Origin: Thiosocius sp963719025
GTDB lineage: Bacteria > Pseudomonadota > Gammaproteobacteria > Chromatiales > Chromatiaceae
Length of the DNA stretch: 64,000 nt
Direction of reading: 5' to 3'
Assembly (NCBI GenBank): GCA_963719025.1
Contig: CAVRBK010000037.1
Span: 4,947-68,946, forward strand
The position numbers and the translations under genes were made by a program. Under the pieces are notes generated by a model. It ran no database searches. It saw only the letters and a program-made list of their open reading frames with translations, and was not told where the DNA came from. Below, one piece after another: positions 33,928 to 43,238 of the stretch. Within the stretch, counting starts at the first letter, position 1. Each line of letters begins with the position of its first letter.

Positions 33928-35535
33928 ATGAATAAAGAAGTAGCCCCCATTGGTTTTCTGTTACCGCACAACTTCAACGTGGACAAGCTTGCGAGCCTGC
34001 TCGGCGGCGAATCGCGTTGTGCCATCGACGAGTCTGCCGGCTTCACCCTGAAACTGTTCGACAGTTTCGATTGGCGCCTGCACCTGGCCGGCTTGCGTCT
34101 GCTGCAGATGGGGTCGCCGCAAGGCACCGTGGTGCGGCTGCGTGCCGCCAGCGGTGGTGAGCCGCTCGAATCCGTCGAATTCGACCAGCAACCGGGTTGG
34201 CCGGCCGACCTGCCGCCAGGCGGTTTGCGCGAAAAGGTGAGTGGCCTGCTTGCGATGCGGGTACTGCTGCAGTTGGTCGCTGTGGAGGGCACCGCGACCG
34301 ACCTTCGCATGCTCAACGACGACGGCAAGACCGTGGTGCGTGTGCAGTATCTGCAGATGCAGTGCGCCTCCGACGATGTCCGGGAGCCACGCGCCCTGTG
34401 GCCGCGGATCCGCCTTGTGCCGGTGCGTGGTTACGATGACGAATATGCCGAATTGCTGCGCTTCATCGGCCAGGAGATGGAGTGGCCGCAATCGCCCGAC
34501 TGCCTTTTTGATGAGGCGATCACGGCCGTTGGTCGTGAGCCCGGCGATTATTCGTCGAAGTTCAGCGTCTCGCTGAGGCCCGACCACATGGCGGTCGATG
34601 CGATGCGCCGGGTATTCCGCATCCTGCTCGATACCCTCGAGCGGAACATCGGCGGGACTCGTGCGAACCTCGATTCAGAATTCTTGCACGATCTGCGTGT
34701 GGCAACGCGTCGCACACGCTCCGCCCTTACCCAGGTGAAACGGGTGTTTCCCGATCCGGTGGTCGAGGATTTCAAACAGCGTTTCTCATGGCTCGGGCAG
34801 ATCACCGGTCCGACCCGTGATCTCGATGTGTTTCTGCTGGAACTGCCGCGCTATCGCGCCAGTCTGCCGGCGAGCATGGCGGGCGACCTCGATGCGCTGG
34901 AGCAGCGTCTTCTCGCCGCGCATGTCACCGAACAGAACCGATTGAAACGCCAACTGGGTTCGGCCGAGATGCGCACCCTGGTGGCCGACTGGCGGGCGCT
35001 GCTCGACGCCGATGAAATGCCGGGTGAGCCGGGCTGGTTTGCCGATCTGCCGATCGAGCGGGTCGCTTCGCAACGCATCTGGAAGATGTACAAGCGGGTA
35101 CTGCAGGCGGGTCGTGCGGTGCACATCGATGGTCCTGCGGAAGAGATGCACGAGCTGCGCAAAGACTGCAAGAAACTGCGTTACCTGATTGAGTTCTTTC
35201 GCAGCCTATACCCGGCGCAGGAACTCAAGGGGCTGGTTCGTGCGTTGAAGGAACTGCTCGACAACCTGGGAGACTTTCAGGATTTCGAGGTCCAGGCGGA
35301 CAAGTTGCGGGAGTTCGCCGCAGACTTCAAAGCTGACGATCCGGCGCGCTTGCCCAGCGTTATGGCGATCGGCGCGCTGGTGGCGGACCTGTTGCGTCAC
35401 CAGCAGGCGGCACATGGGCGCTTTGCCGGCTGTTTCGCTGCGTTCGATGCCGAAGAAAATCGCGATCGTTACACGCGGCTTTTCAAGGACAGCGAAAAAC
35501 ACAAGAACGCGCACAAGAGCAGACAAAAGGCATGA
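33928..35535 (+). CDS. CHAD domain protein (polyphosphate-associated)
   Basis: 535 residues from ATG 33928 (MNKEVAPIGFLLPHNFNVDK). Residues 1-~200 look like a degenerate CYTH-type beta domain (FTLKLFDSFDWRLHLAGLRL, KTVVRVQYLQMQ). From ~215 the CHAD helical domain follows, with FLHDLRVATRRTRSALTQVK, GQITGPTRDLDVFLLELPRY and MHELRKDCKKLRYLIEFFRS, the conserved His/Arg/Lys helices that bind polyphosphate. CHAD proteins gather on polyphosphate granules. The stop overlaps the start of a ParA-type ATPase gene, suggesting that the pair positions granules. Confidence 0.85.
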   Translation: MNKEVAPIGFLLPHNFNVDKLASLLGGESRCAIDESAGFTLKLFDSFDWRLHLAGLRLLQMGSPQGTVVRLRAASGGEPLESVEFDQQPGWPADLPPGGLREKVSGLLAMRVLLQLVAVEGTATDLRMLNDDGKTVVRVQYLQMQCASDDVREPRALWPRIRLVPVRGYDDEYAELLRFIGQEMEWPQSPDCLFDEAITAVGREPGDYSSKFSVSLRPDHMAVDAMRRVFRILLDTLERNIGGTRANLDSEFLHDLRVATRRTRSALTQVKRVFPDPVVEDFKQRFSWLGQITGPTRDLDVFLLELPRYRASLPASMAGDLDALEQRLLAAHVTEQNRLKRQLGSAEMRTLVADWRALLDADEMPGEPGWFADLPIERVASQRIWKMYKRVLQAGRAVHIDGPAEEMHELRKDCKKLRYLIEFFRSLYPAQELKGLVRALKELLDNLGDFQDFEVQADKLREFAADFKADDPARLPSVMAIGALVADLLRHQQAAHGRFAGCFAAFDAEENRDRYTRLFKDSEKHKNAHKSRQKA

Positions 35536-36305
35536 AGATTCTCGGCGTGTACAACATCAAGGGTGGCGTCGGCAAAACAGCGACCGCGGTCAATATCAGC
35601 CACCTGGCGGCGCAGTCGGGTCTGCGTACCCTGATCTGGGATCTCGATCCACAGGCCGCGGCTACCTTCTACCTGCGGGTCAAGCCCAAGGTGAAGGGCA
35701 GCATCAAGCTGATCAAGGGAAAGGGCGACCTGGATGACGTGGTAAAGGGTTCGGACTATCCCAACCTGGATCTGCTGCCGGCGGACTTCTCCTACCGCAA
35801 CATGGACCTGTTGCTGGGCGAGAACAAGAAGCCGGCGTTGCGCCTGTTGAAGCTGCTGCGTCCCTTGTCGAAACAATACGACCTGGTGGTGCTCGATTGC
35901 CCGCCGAGCATCTCGCTGGTCTCGGAAAACATCTTTCGTGCGGCCGATGCACTGTTGTTGCCGACCATTCCAACGACCTTGTCGCTACGCACGATGAAGC
36001 AACTGCTCGACTTCATGGAAGGACACAAGCTGAAGACGCCGGTGCATGCGTTCTATTCGATGGTCGACCGTCGCAAGCGCCTGCACCATGACGTGATCGC
36101 CACCCCGGGCGACCCGCGCTGCAGCGTGCTGGAGACGGCAATTCCCTATGCCTCCGAGGTGGAGCGCATGGGGCTGGAACGTCGCCCGGTAACCGACTAT
36201 GCACCACGCTCCCCGGCCGGTCGCGCCTACCAGGCCTTGTGGGACGAGGTGAAAAAACATGTCAGCGGTCTGCAACCGATCAGCCGTTTCGACGCGCCAT
36301 TCTGA
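35532..36305 (+). CDS. ParA/MinD-type partition ATPase
   Basis: 257 residues. Deviant Walker A motif YNIKGGVGKTATAVNISHLA, switch I/II regions LIWDLDPQAAATFYLRV and YDLVVLDCPPSISLVSENIF, and the C-terminal ERRPVTDYAPRSPAGRAYQA. There is no ParB gene next to it. It is coupled to the CHAD gene by a 4-bp overlap, unlike chromosome parAB. It probably forms a nucleoid-bound gradient that moves a cargo, here most likely polyphosphate-CHAD bodies. Confidence 0.85.
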   Translation: MKILGVYNIKGGVGKTATAVNISHLAAQSGLRTLIWDLDPQAAATFYLRVKPKVKGSIKLIKGKGDLDDVVKGSDYPNLDLLPADFSYRNMDLLLGENKKPALRLLKLLRPLSKQYDLVVLDCPPSISLVSENIFRAADALLLPTIPTTLSLRTMKQLLDFMEGHKLKTPVHAFYSMVDRRKRLHHDVIATPGDPRCSVLETAIPYASEVERMGLERRPVTDYAPRSPAGRAYQALWDEVKKHVSGLQPISRFDAPF

Positions 36306-36306
36306 A

Positions 36307-38012
36307 TCAGGCAGGGGTTGCTCGTGGCCCGCCGAGCTGCGCGATGATCCTGTCGGCAATCCGAAAGCTGTTGGCGTAGATCGTAAAGGTGAACGGCACG
36401 CTGCCGCCGGTGGGCATGAAGCTGCCATCGCTGACGAACAGGTTGTCGACCTCGTGGGCGCGACAATCGGCATCGAGCACCGAGGTTTCGGCCGCGTCGC
36501 CGAAGCGGCACCCACCGGCCTGCAGGTTGGGCGGCGGCGCCGGCCCTACCGATGAACTGATCCGTCGCGCGCCGAGCTGCCTGAGCATCTGTTCGCCTTT
36601 GTTGGCGAGTAATCGGCCCACCTGCAGATCATGCGGATGGGCGCCGACCCTGGCCTTGGCCACCGGGCTGCCCCAGCGGTCGCGCACGCTGCTGTCCAGC
36701 GAGACGAAGCAGTCGTCGTTGGGCAGCCAGTCGTTGAATACCTCGAAGTTGAGCGTTCGGTCGGTGCGGAACCAGGTCTCGAGCTGGCGCTTCAGCGGCT
36801 TGCCCCAGACCAGTTCGCCATCGCGCCACTTGGCGTTCTCGGCGCGCACCACCGCGTTCGGGTGATCCCACAGGAACTCGATGATGCCGCCCTTGATCGT
36901 GCCAAGCTGCGGATCGCGGGTGGTATACCAGTCGTCGAGGGCACGGTTGACGAAGGGGCCGACCACGCGCAGCTGATCGACGGTGCGTCTCATCGAAGTC
37001 GGCAAACACCATGTCGCCACTGCCGGCACCGCCGGCCGAGAAAATCAGGTTGCGGCCGACCTGGCCGTGATTGTTGGCCAGGCCATCGGCAAATCGCGGC
37101 CCGGTCGAGGCGAGCAGCAGGCGGCTGCTCTCGATCGCCTGGCAGGCAACCACGTAGATCTTTGCGTCGACCCGCTGCGGTCTGGCCGTCCCTGTCATAG
37201 TAGTCGACCGAGCTGATACGGCCCTGCGGGTCGCTGGCGATGCGGAAGACCTTGGCATGCGGACGGATCTCGCAGCGGCCGGTCGCCACCGCATGGTCGA
37301 GCAGGGCGGCGCGCGAGCTGCCCTTGGCGCCGCTGGAACAACCGAAGTTGCCGCAGAAGCCGGAGTACTCACAGGAACGTCGATTGATCGCCGGTTGCGA
37401 CAGGATCGCGCGGGGCACCCGCAGGGCATGCCAGCCCAGCGTCTGCGCCGCCTGGTCGATACGTGCCGAGATCGGGTGTTCGGCGGTTGGCGGATAGGGG
37501 AAGTCGGCGAGTCGAGCGCATGCGGCCGCATCGGCATGGCCGTCGGTTCTGCCCGAGACGCCGACCAGCCGCTCGACCGGTGTCGTAATAAGGTTCGAGA
37601 TCGGCGTACTCGATCGGCCAGTCGGCCACGTTGGCGCCGTCGATCGCACCGAAGGTGCTGAGCAGCTTGAAATCCACCGGCTTGAGGCGGTGGAAGTAGC
37701 CGCTCATGAAGTTGCTCGAGCCACCGACGCAGTTGCCGTTCCAGAAACTCCAGCCGGATTGCGCAGTCGCTTCGCGCCGACCAGCTCACCGTCGCCCGAA
37801 GCCTGTTCGATGACGTGCTGTTCATCGGCCAGTTGCGGCGTGTAGACATTGCGCCGGCAGCAGGCCAGTTCATCCTTGGTGAAGTGTTGCTCTTTCAACC
37901 ACGGCCCTTTCTCCAGCACCAGCACCGAGTAACCGGCCTTGGCCAGCTGGTGGGCTATCGGTCCGCCACCGGCGCCACTGCCGATCACGCAGACGTCGAA
38001 ATCGCGGCTCAC
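36307..38012 (-). CDS. GMC-family FAD oxidoreductase (multiple frameshifts)
   Basis: The N-terminus from 38012 is the FAD motif: FDVCVIGSGAGGGPIAHQLA followed by KAGYSVLVLEKG. Pieces in changing frames follow: LDRAAICRWPGQQSRPGR, VVGPFVNRALDDWYTTRDPQ, GGIIEFLWDHPNAVVRAENA, and the C-terminal DADCRAHEVDNLFVSDGSFM, PTGGSVPFTFTIYANSFRIA. This is the GMC/gluconate dehydrogenase large-subunit type (~560 residues). At least four single-base frame changes occur. It overlaps by 4 bp with the small-subunit gene, so they form a two-subunit dehydrogenase. Confidence 0.82.
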
Positions 38013-38617
38013 GGCGGCAGTTCCATGTAGCGGCTGCGGCCCTTGGTGGGCAGCGGAAAACCGGGCACATATTGCAGCCAGCGCCAGCCGACACCGTCGG
38101 GATTGCCACCGTAGGCCGGCGCGGTGAGCAGCGCCTCCAGCAGGTAGCTGAGCAGGGTGGATAGCCAGTTTTCGCCGGCATCGCTGCGCGCAATCTGTCG
38201 CAGGAGTGATTCCCTGTCAGTTTCGTTCAGGGTGACGAAGCCAGCACCATGTTGTTGTCCAGCCAGATCGTCCAGCCAGCTGACGCCCTGAACGATGAAC
38301 TCGCGCTCGTCGCGGTCGACCCTCGGATCGCCGACAACGAAGCGCAGGTACGCCGTGGCATTAATCTCGGCGGCACCCGGGCTGTCCGGTTCGCTCGGCA
38401 GCAGGTGCTGTAGAACCGCGTCGAGGGTCGGCCAGGGATCGGCGGCCACGTCGCTGGACGGCTCGGCCGTCGCCGCCTGCAGACCGAACAACAGGGCGAC
38501 GCTACCGCCCGCGGCAGTGATCAGGAAGCGCCTGCGACTGAGCAGCCGGGCGCGCAGTTCGTCGATCGTATCGAGCGGCGCAGGTGTCGATGCTGGCGGC
38601 GGGCTGCGGCGGATCAT
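38009..38617 (-). CDS. Gluconate 2-dehydrogenase subunit 3-like protein (Tat signal)
   Basis: 202 residues. The twin-arginine signal is LSRRRFLITAAGGSVALLFG. The body fits the small subunit family: PWPTLDAVLQHLLPSEPDSP, GAAEINATAYLRFVVGDPRV, EFIVQGVSWLDDLAGQQHGA, and the end GWRWLQYVPGFPLPTKGRSR. It carries the GMC subunit across the membrane in folded form. Both ends overlap neighbours by 4 bp (neuB-like upstream, GMC downstream), so it is translationally coupled to the nonulosonate genes. Intact. Confidence 0.82.
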   Translation of the reverse strand: MIRRSPPPASTPAPLDTIDELRARLLSRRRFLITAAGGSVALLFGLQAATAEPSSDVAADPWPTLDAVLQHLLPSEPDSPGAAEINATAYLRFVVGDPRVDRDEREFIVQGVSWLDDLAGQQHGAGFVTLNETDRESLLRQIARSDAGENWLSTLLSYLLEALLTAPAYGGNPDGVGWRWLQYVPGFPLPTKGRSRYMELPP

Positions 38618-39690
38618 TCGGTCGTCCGGATCAGTTCGTCGGCCGCATAGTCGCGGTCGGCCGGCTGGCCGAGCAGTGCCCAGTAACGCATCGGCGATAG
38701 TCCGTCACCGGGGCGTTTCGTGGTCAGGTTCTGTTCGGTGAAGGGTTCACCACGGCGGATCGGCAACGCGGCGACCAGTGATTTGCGCGCCACCCTGGCA
38801 TTGCGCAGCTCGTTGTCGCCCGGCGTCTTGGCCGATCTTCCCAGTGCCTGGGAAACCACACGGATATTGGCGATCAGCGCATGCAATTCGTCCGGTTGCA
38901 GCGAGGCGGCGTGGTCCGGCCCCGGCAGTGTGCGATCGAGGGTGAAGTGTTTCTCGATGATCCGCGCGCCGCGGGCCACCGCGGCAAGGCTCACACCGAG
39001 GCCCTCACTGTGATCGGAATAGCCGACCGGCAGGCCGCTCATCTCGGCCAGGGTGTCCATCGCGCGCAGATTCACCTGGTCGGCAGGGCAGGGGTATTCG
39101 GTCGTACAGTGCATCAGGCTGACCCGTCCATTGAGCATGCCGGGCACGAACGCCGCGCTGCACTGTCGGGCAGACAGCGGCGCTATGCCGTCGCGGGCCA
39201 GGCAGCACAGGCCGAGCGCCTGGCGCACCTCGTCGAGGGTGGCCATGCCGGTCGACAGGATCAGCGATATCCCGTGTGTCGCCAGTTGCCACAACAGCGG
39301 TGCATTGGTCAGCTCGCCCGATCCGAGCTTGATCCGTTGCAGGCCAAGGTCGTCGATCAAAAAACGCGCACTGTGCAGGTCGAACGGGGATGACAGGAAG
39401 TCGATACCGCGCGCCTGGCAGTGTTGCAGCAATTGATGGTGACTGTCGAAGTCGAGGGCCAGGCGCGACAGCATGCCCAGCTGGCTCTCCGAAGTGGCGT
39501 CGTTGCGCTGCTGGTAGGCGGCCTTGGTCGCCTCGCGGCTGGCCAGTGCGGCGGGTACGAAGGTCTGAAACTTGATCGCATCAGCGCCGGCATCGGCTGC
39601 GACATCGATCATGTCGCGCGCGCGCGCCGGGTCGCCGTTGTGGTTTACCCCGGCCTCGGCGATCACGTAGACCGAATCTGCGCCATTCAT
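38614..39690 (-). CDS. N-acetylneuraminate/legionaminate synthase (NeuB/LegI-like)
   Basis: 358 residues. The TIM-barrel part begins VYVIAEAGVNHNGDPARARD and has DAIKFQTFVPAALASREATK, ILSTGMATLDEVRQALGLCC, LMHCTTEYPCPADQVNLRAM, GYSDHSEGLGVSLAAVARGA and IIEKHFTLDRTLPGPDH. The C-terminal SAF (antifreeze-like) domain reads RKSLVAALPIRRGEPFTEQN. It condenses phosphoenolpyruvate with a C6 amino sugar to a C9 nonulosonic acid. It follows the epimerase gene with a 4-bp overlap. Intact. Confidence 0.88.
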   Translation of the reverse strand: MNGADSVYVIAEAGVNHNGDPARARDMIDVAADAGADAIKFQTFVPAALASREATKAAYQQRNDATSESQLGMLSRLALDFDSHHQLLQHCQARGIDFLSSPFDLHSARFLIDDLGLQRIKLGSGELTNAPLLWQLATHGISLILSTGMATLDEVRQALGLCCLARDGIAPLSARQCSAAFVPGMLNGRVSLMHCTTEYPCPADQVNLRAMDTLAEMSGLPVGYSDHSEGLGVSLAAVARGARIIEKHFTLDRTLPGPDHAASLQPDELHALIANIRVVSQALGRSAKTPGDNELRNARVARKSLVAALPIRRGEPFTEQNLTTKRPGDGLSPMRYWALLGQPADRDYAADELIRTTE

Positions 39691-40838
39691 GGCGGTGCGA
39701 TCTCCGTGAAGTGCTTGATCAGCAGTTCGCGCGGATTCCCGATGGCGAGGATGACGTCGACAATGCGCCGGCTGGCGGTGCCGTCGCCATAGGGGTTGCC
39801 GAAGTCCGTCGGTGGGTGTGCAAGCAGATCGGTGATTGCCATGGCGATTGCGGCCGGATCGTTCGCTGTGTGCCGCACGCTGGTGCCGCGCAGTCGTCCC
39901 TGCTGGCGGCGACCGATATCGAGCGTCGGGGTTCCCAGCGAGGGCGCCTCGTACAGACCGCTCGACGAGTTGCCGACAACCAGGTCGGCCTGTTCCACCA
40001 GGCTGTAGTAGCCACGCTGTCCCAGCGAGACGGCGAAACAGGCGTTCGCATGCGCTTTGACAAAGTCCTGGATGGCCCGGTTGACCGTCTGCCCACCGGT
40101 ATCGGCATTGCCGCCGGTGAAGATCAGGCCGATGTTCTCGGGCAGCGTGGCAAGGGCGTCGAGCAATGCGGCGGCCTGCTGGTCGACCGGGATCGGGTCG
40201 AGAGTGGCCGGGTGAAAGGTGATTGCCAGGTTCTGTCGGCGCAGGCTGAAGCCGAGGTTTTCTTCCAGCTGTGCACGGTCCCAGCGCGGGCTCTGCCGGA
40301 TCGCATCGATGCCCGGGCTGCCGGCGTTGAAAACGCGATTGGGCTGCTCGCCCATCTGCAGCAGGCGGCGTTGTGCATCGGCATTGGTGGCGAAGTGCAG
40401 GTGCGACAGCTTGCTGATGGCGTGGCGCATGGCATCGTCATAGGCGCCTTCGCTGATGTCGCCACCGGCAATATGCGCAATCGGGATGCGCAACAGCAGG
40501 GCGGCCTGGGCGGCACCGAAGATTTCGTAGCGGTCGCCGAGCAGCAGCAGGAGGTCGGGCCTGATCGTCTGCAGGGCCCGGGCGATACCCGCTACGGCAT
40601 TACCCAGCGCAGTCGCGATAGCGATGCTGTCGTCGCCGCTGAGTCGGAGGGGGACACGTTGATCGACCACAAAGCCGTCATGTTCGATCTGATCGACGGT
40701 GTGGCCGAAGCGTTGCTCCAGATGGCTGCCGGTCGCGATGATCGACAGCTCGGTCGGGGTGTCACGCAGCCGCGCCAGCACCGGGCGCAGCAGGCCCCAG
40801 TCGGCGCGTGAGCCTGTGACGGTGCAGACTCGCATCAA
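39687..40838 (-). CDS. UDP-GlcNAc 2-epimerase, hydrolysing type (NeuC/LegG-like)
   Basis: 383 residues. CTVTGSRADWGLLRPVLARL is the NeuC/LegG N-terminus, followed by LLLLGDRYEIFGAAQAALLL, PIAHIAGGDISEGAYDDAMR, HLHFATNADAQRRLLQMGEQ and LVVGNSSSGLYEAPSLGTPT. It removes the nucleotide and epimerises C2 to give ManNAc or the 6-deoxy-diNAc mannose analogue for the synthase that follows. With LegB nearby, the legionaminic branch is more likely. Intact. Confidence 0.86.
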   Translation of the reverse strand: MMRVCTVTGSRADWGLLRPVLARLRDTPTELSIIATGSHLEQRFGHTVDQIEHDGFVVDQRVPLRLSGDDSIAIATALGNAVAGIARALQTIRPDLLLLLGDRYEIFGAAQAALLLRIPIAHIAGGDISEGAYDDAMRHAISKLSHLHFATNADAQRRLLQMGEQPNRVFNAGSPGIDAIRQSPRWDRAQLEENLGFSLRRQNLAITFHPATLDPIPVDQQAAALLDALATLPENIGLIFTGGNADTGGQTVNRAIQDFVKAHANACFAVSLGQRGYYSLVEQADLVVGNSSSGLYEAPSLGTPTLDIGRRQQGRLRGTSVRHTANDPAAIAMAITDLLAHPPTDFGNPYGDGTASRRIVDVILAIGNPRELLIKHFTEIAPP

Positions 40839-40913
40839 GGCTTGTTCATGCCGGCGTCCATGCGGCCGATTCTAGCAGTTGAGTGGTGCAGTGACGTGGC
40901 GGTGTGGAAACCG

Positions 40914-43001
40914 TCAATGGATCTGCTGCAGGAGTTCCTCGATCTGCACCCGGTGTTCCGGGTTGCGCGCCCCGGTAAGGGCCTGTTTCAGCATGTCGCG
41001 GGCACCCTCCTGGTCACCGATTTCGAGGTAGGCCCTGGCCAGGTCCAGACTCATGCTGAAGGTGTCGTCTTCCTGCGGTTCGTCCAGTGGATCCAGCTCG
41101 ATACCGACCGGTTCGATGTTGAGCGCGGCATCCGCGCCTGACAGCTGATCGTCGAGTTCGGTGAGGATGCTGGGGATGTCGTCATCAATGGTCAGCTGCT
41201 CATCGTTGGCGCTGCGCGCCTCTACGGGCGTGGCATCGGCCTGCTCGACTTCGGCGCCGAGTTCCTCGACCCAGGAGGCGATGTCGTCTTCAGTGAACTC
41301 GCTCTCGGTCTGTTTGCTGTCTGCCGCTGGCGCCGGGCTTTTTTCCAGCGGATCGTCGTTCTCGAGCATTTCGTCGAGCAGCGAGTTGGTCAGTCCCTCG
41401 ATCTTGTGTTCGACCTCGGCAACCTCGGTGACATCCAGTTCTGGCAGGGCCTGTTCTTCGCTGGGGGCCCCTTCGAACTGCGGTTCGGGTTCGCTGGCGA
41501 GGGTGCGGAAGTCGCGCTCCGCCTGCTTGATCTCTTCCTTGGCCGGCGCAACCGGCGCGGCGTAGGGTGACGGACTTCTGTCGACATCGGGCAGGTTGGC
41601 CAGGGCCACATCCTGATTGGCCGGGGCAGGGCGGCGGATCATCAGCATGATCGCGGCCAGGCCAAGCGCGGCCAGCACGGCCCAGATCACCCACAGGTAT
41701 TGGTCATACCAGGCGCGGCGGGGTTCTGCCGCGGCGGCGACCGGCACCGGCTCGATCTTCGCTATCGTTGGGGCGGGAACCGGGGTGGGCGCCTGCGCAG
41801 GCGCGGCTGCCGCTTGGGTGGCGGTGTCCGGCTTGCTTGCGGCCGGCAACTGCGGCTCGGCCAATACGGCGGCTTTGTCTATCTCGTCGCGCGCTGCGAT
41901 CTCGGTCTGCAGGGCGGCGATCTGCGCGTCCTTCAGGCTCACCAGTTGCTGCATCTGTGACAGCTCTTCTTCGAGCCGCGCGAGGCGTGATTCGATCGCC
42001 CCGGTGGTGATCCGGTTGCTCTCGATCTCCTCCATGGTGACCAGCAACTGCTCTTTTATCGATTCGTCGTCATCGGCGGCCGGGTCGGGTTTCTTGTCGG
42101 TGACGATGCGCAGTTTGGCCAACGATTCAGCGGCGTCCGTTGCGGACGGCTTTTGCGCCTGCGCCGGGGTATCGGGTTTTGCACCGGTCGACGCCGAAGC
42201 ACTGCTGCCGACTGCGCCGGGCGCAACGGCGACCTCGCGTGGCGAGGTGGCGACGGGCGCCTGCCAGCGGCGGGTCTGCGCGGCAAACTGATCGCGCGCG
42301 GTTGGCGCATCCGTTTCCTGGACGAAGCCGATCGGCGGCACGGTCAGGATCGCGCCGGCGCGCAGCCGGTTGATATTGCCGTTGATGAAGGCCTGCGGGT
42401 TGGCTCGCAGCAGGGCCATGGCCATCTGCTTGGTGGTGATGCCGCGCGGCCGCAGTTTTTTCGCGATCGGCCAGAGTGTCTCGCCCCGGCGAACCGGCCC
42501 GTAGCTGGCTGACCCTTGAGATGCCGGTGAGGAAACCGCTGCCGTTCTGCTTGCCGTGGGTGCCGCTGTGGCGCGACGGGCGGTGCTGAGTTTTGGTTTG
42601 GCGGCCTGTCTGACCGGGTCGAGCAGCAGGGTGTACTGCTTGATCAGTTGGCCGCCAGGCCAGGTCATCTGAACCGGGAAATCAATAAAGGGCTCGGTTA
42701 CCGGGCGGATCGTGCGGGCGCGCACCAGCCACTGGCTGCCGGATTGCACGATGTCGAAACTGAGGTCGCTGAGAAAGTGCTCGTAGACGATGCCGAGCCG
42801 GTCGAAATGTCGCTGGTTGGCGATGCGTACGCGCAGGTCCTGGTGTTGCCCTGGCGCCAGCCCGATCAGATCGATCTCGGCATCCAGCGGCTGATTGAGG
42901 AAGGAACTCACGCGGGCCTCGCCAAGTGTCACGGCAAAACTGACCAGCGGCATCAACAGGGTGGCAAGCACCACAGATCGGAGGAAGGGGTACATCTGCA
43001 T
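40914..43001 (-). CDS. fimV: FimV, peptidoglycan-binding polar assembly protein
   Basis: 695 residues. Signal peptide then the FimV N-terminal domain (VTLGEARVSSFLNQPLDAEI, DLIGLAPGQHQDLRVRIANQ), a LysM-type region (GETLWPIAKKLRPRGITTKQ, AMALLRANPQAFINGNINRL), a coiled coil (ESRLARLEEELSQMQQLVSL), a membrane helix (YLWVIWAVLAALGLAAIMLM), an acidic cytoplasmic part, and the C-terminal FimV TPR motif (FSMSLDLARAYLEIGDQEGA, RDMLKQAL). FimV organises the pole for type IV pili and chemosensory or flagellar systems. Intact. It sits between legB and neuC. Confidence 0.88.
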   Translation of the reverse strand: MQMYPFLRSVVLATLLMPLVSFAVTLGEARVSSFLNQPLDAEIDLIGLAPGQHQDLRVRIANQRHFDRLGIVYEHFLSDLSFDIVQSGSQWLVRARTIRPVTEPFIDFPVQMTWPGGQLIKQYTLLLDPVRQAAKPKLSTARRATAAPTASRTAAVSSPASQGSASYGPVRRGETLWPIAKKLRPRGITTKQMAMALLRANPQAFINGNINRLRAGAILTVPPIGFVQETDAPTARDQFAAQTRRWQAPVATSPREVAVAPGAVGSSASASTGAKPDTPAQAQKPSATDAAESLAKLRIVTDKKPDPAADDDESIKEQLLVTMEEIESNRITTGAIESRLARLEEELSQMQQLVSLKDAQIAALQTEIAARDEIDKAAVLAEPQLPAASKPDTATQAAAAPAQAPTPVPAPTIAKIEPVPVAAAAEPRRAWYDQYLWVIWAVLAALGLAAIMLMIRRPAPANQDVALANLPDVDRSPSPYAAPVAPAKEEIKQAERDFRTLASEPEPQFEGAPSEEQALPELDVTEVAEVEHKIEGLTNSLLDEMLENDDPLEKSPAPAADSKQTESEFTEDDIASWVEELGAEVEQADATPVEARSANDEQLTIDDDIPSILTELDDQLSGADAALNIEPVGIELDPLDEPQEDDTFSMSLDLARAYLEIGDQEGARDMLKQALTGARNPEHRVQIEELLQQIH

Positions 43002-43238
43002 GGCGATCCAGTATTTGTTGTGTTCTTGGGGTTCCGTTCCTACTGTGTATCGACCAAGTCGCCTAATTCCTGAATGGCGTTGAACGATAGCAGTGTCTCC
43101 AGGTGTGGTCCCCTGTGAATCGACTCTCGAAGTGGTCGATGACAGTTCCGTTTAAGGATATTTTTTCCCAGTCTAGCATGAGCCCCGGCCACGGCAGGCC
43201 ACTCGGTGGACGCCCGTGAACCGTCCGTGCCGCACGGC

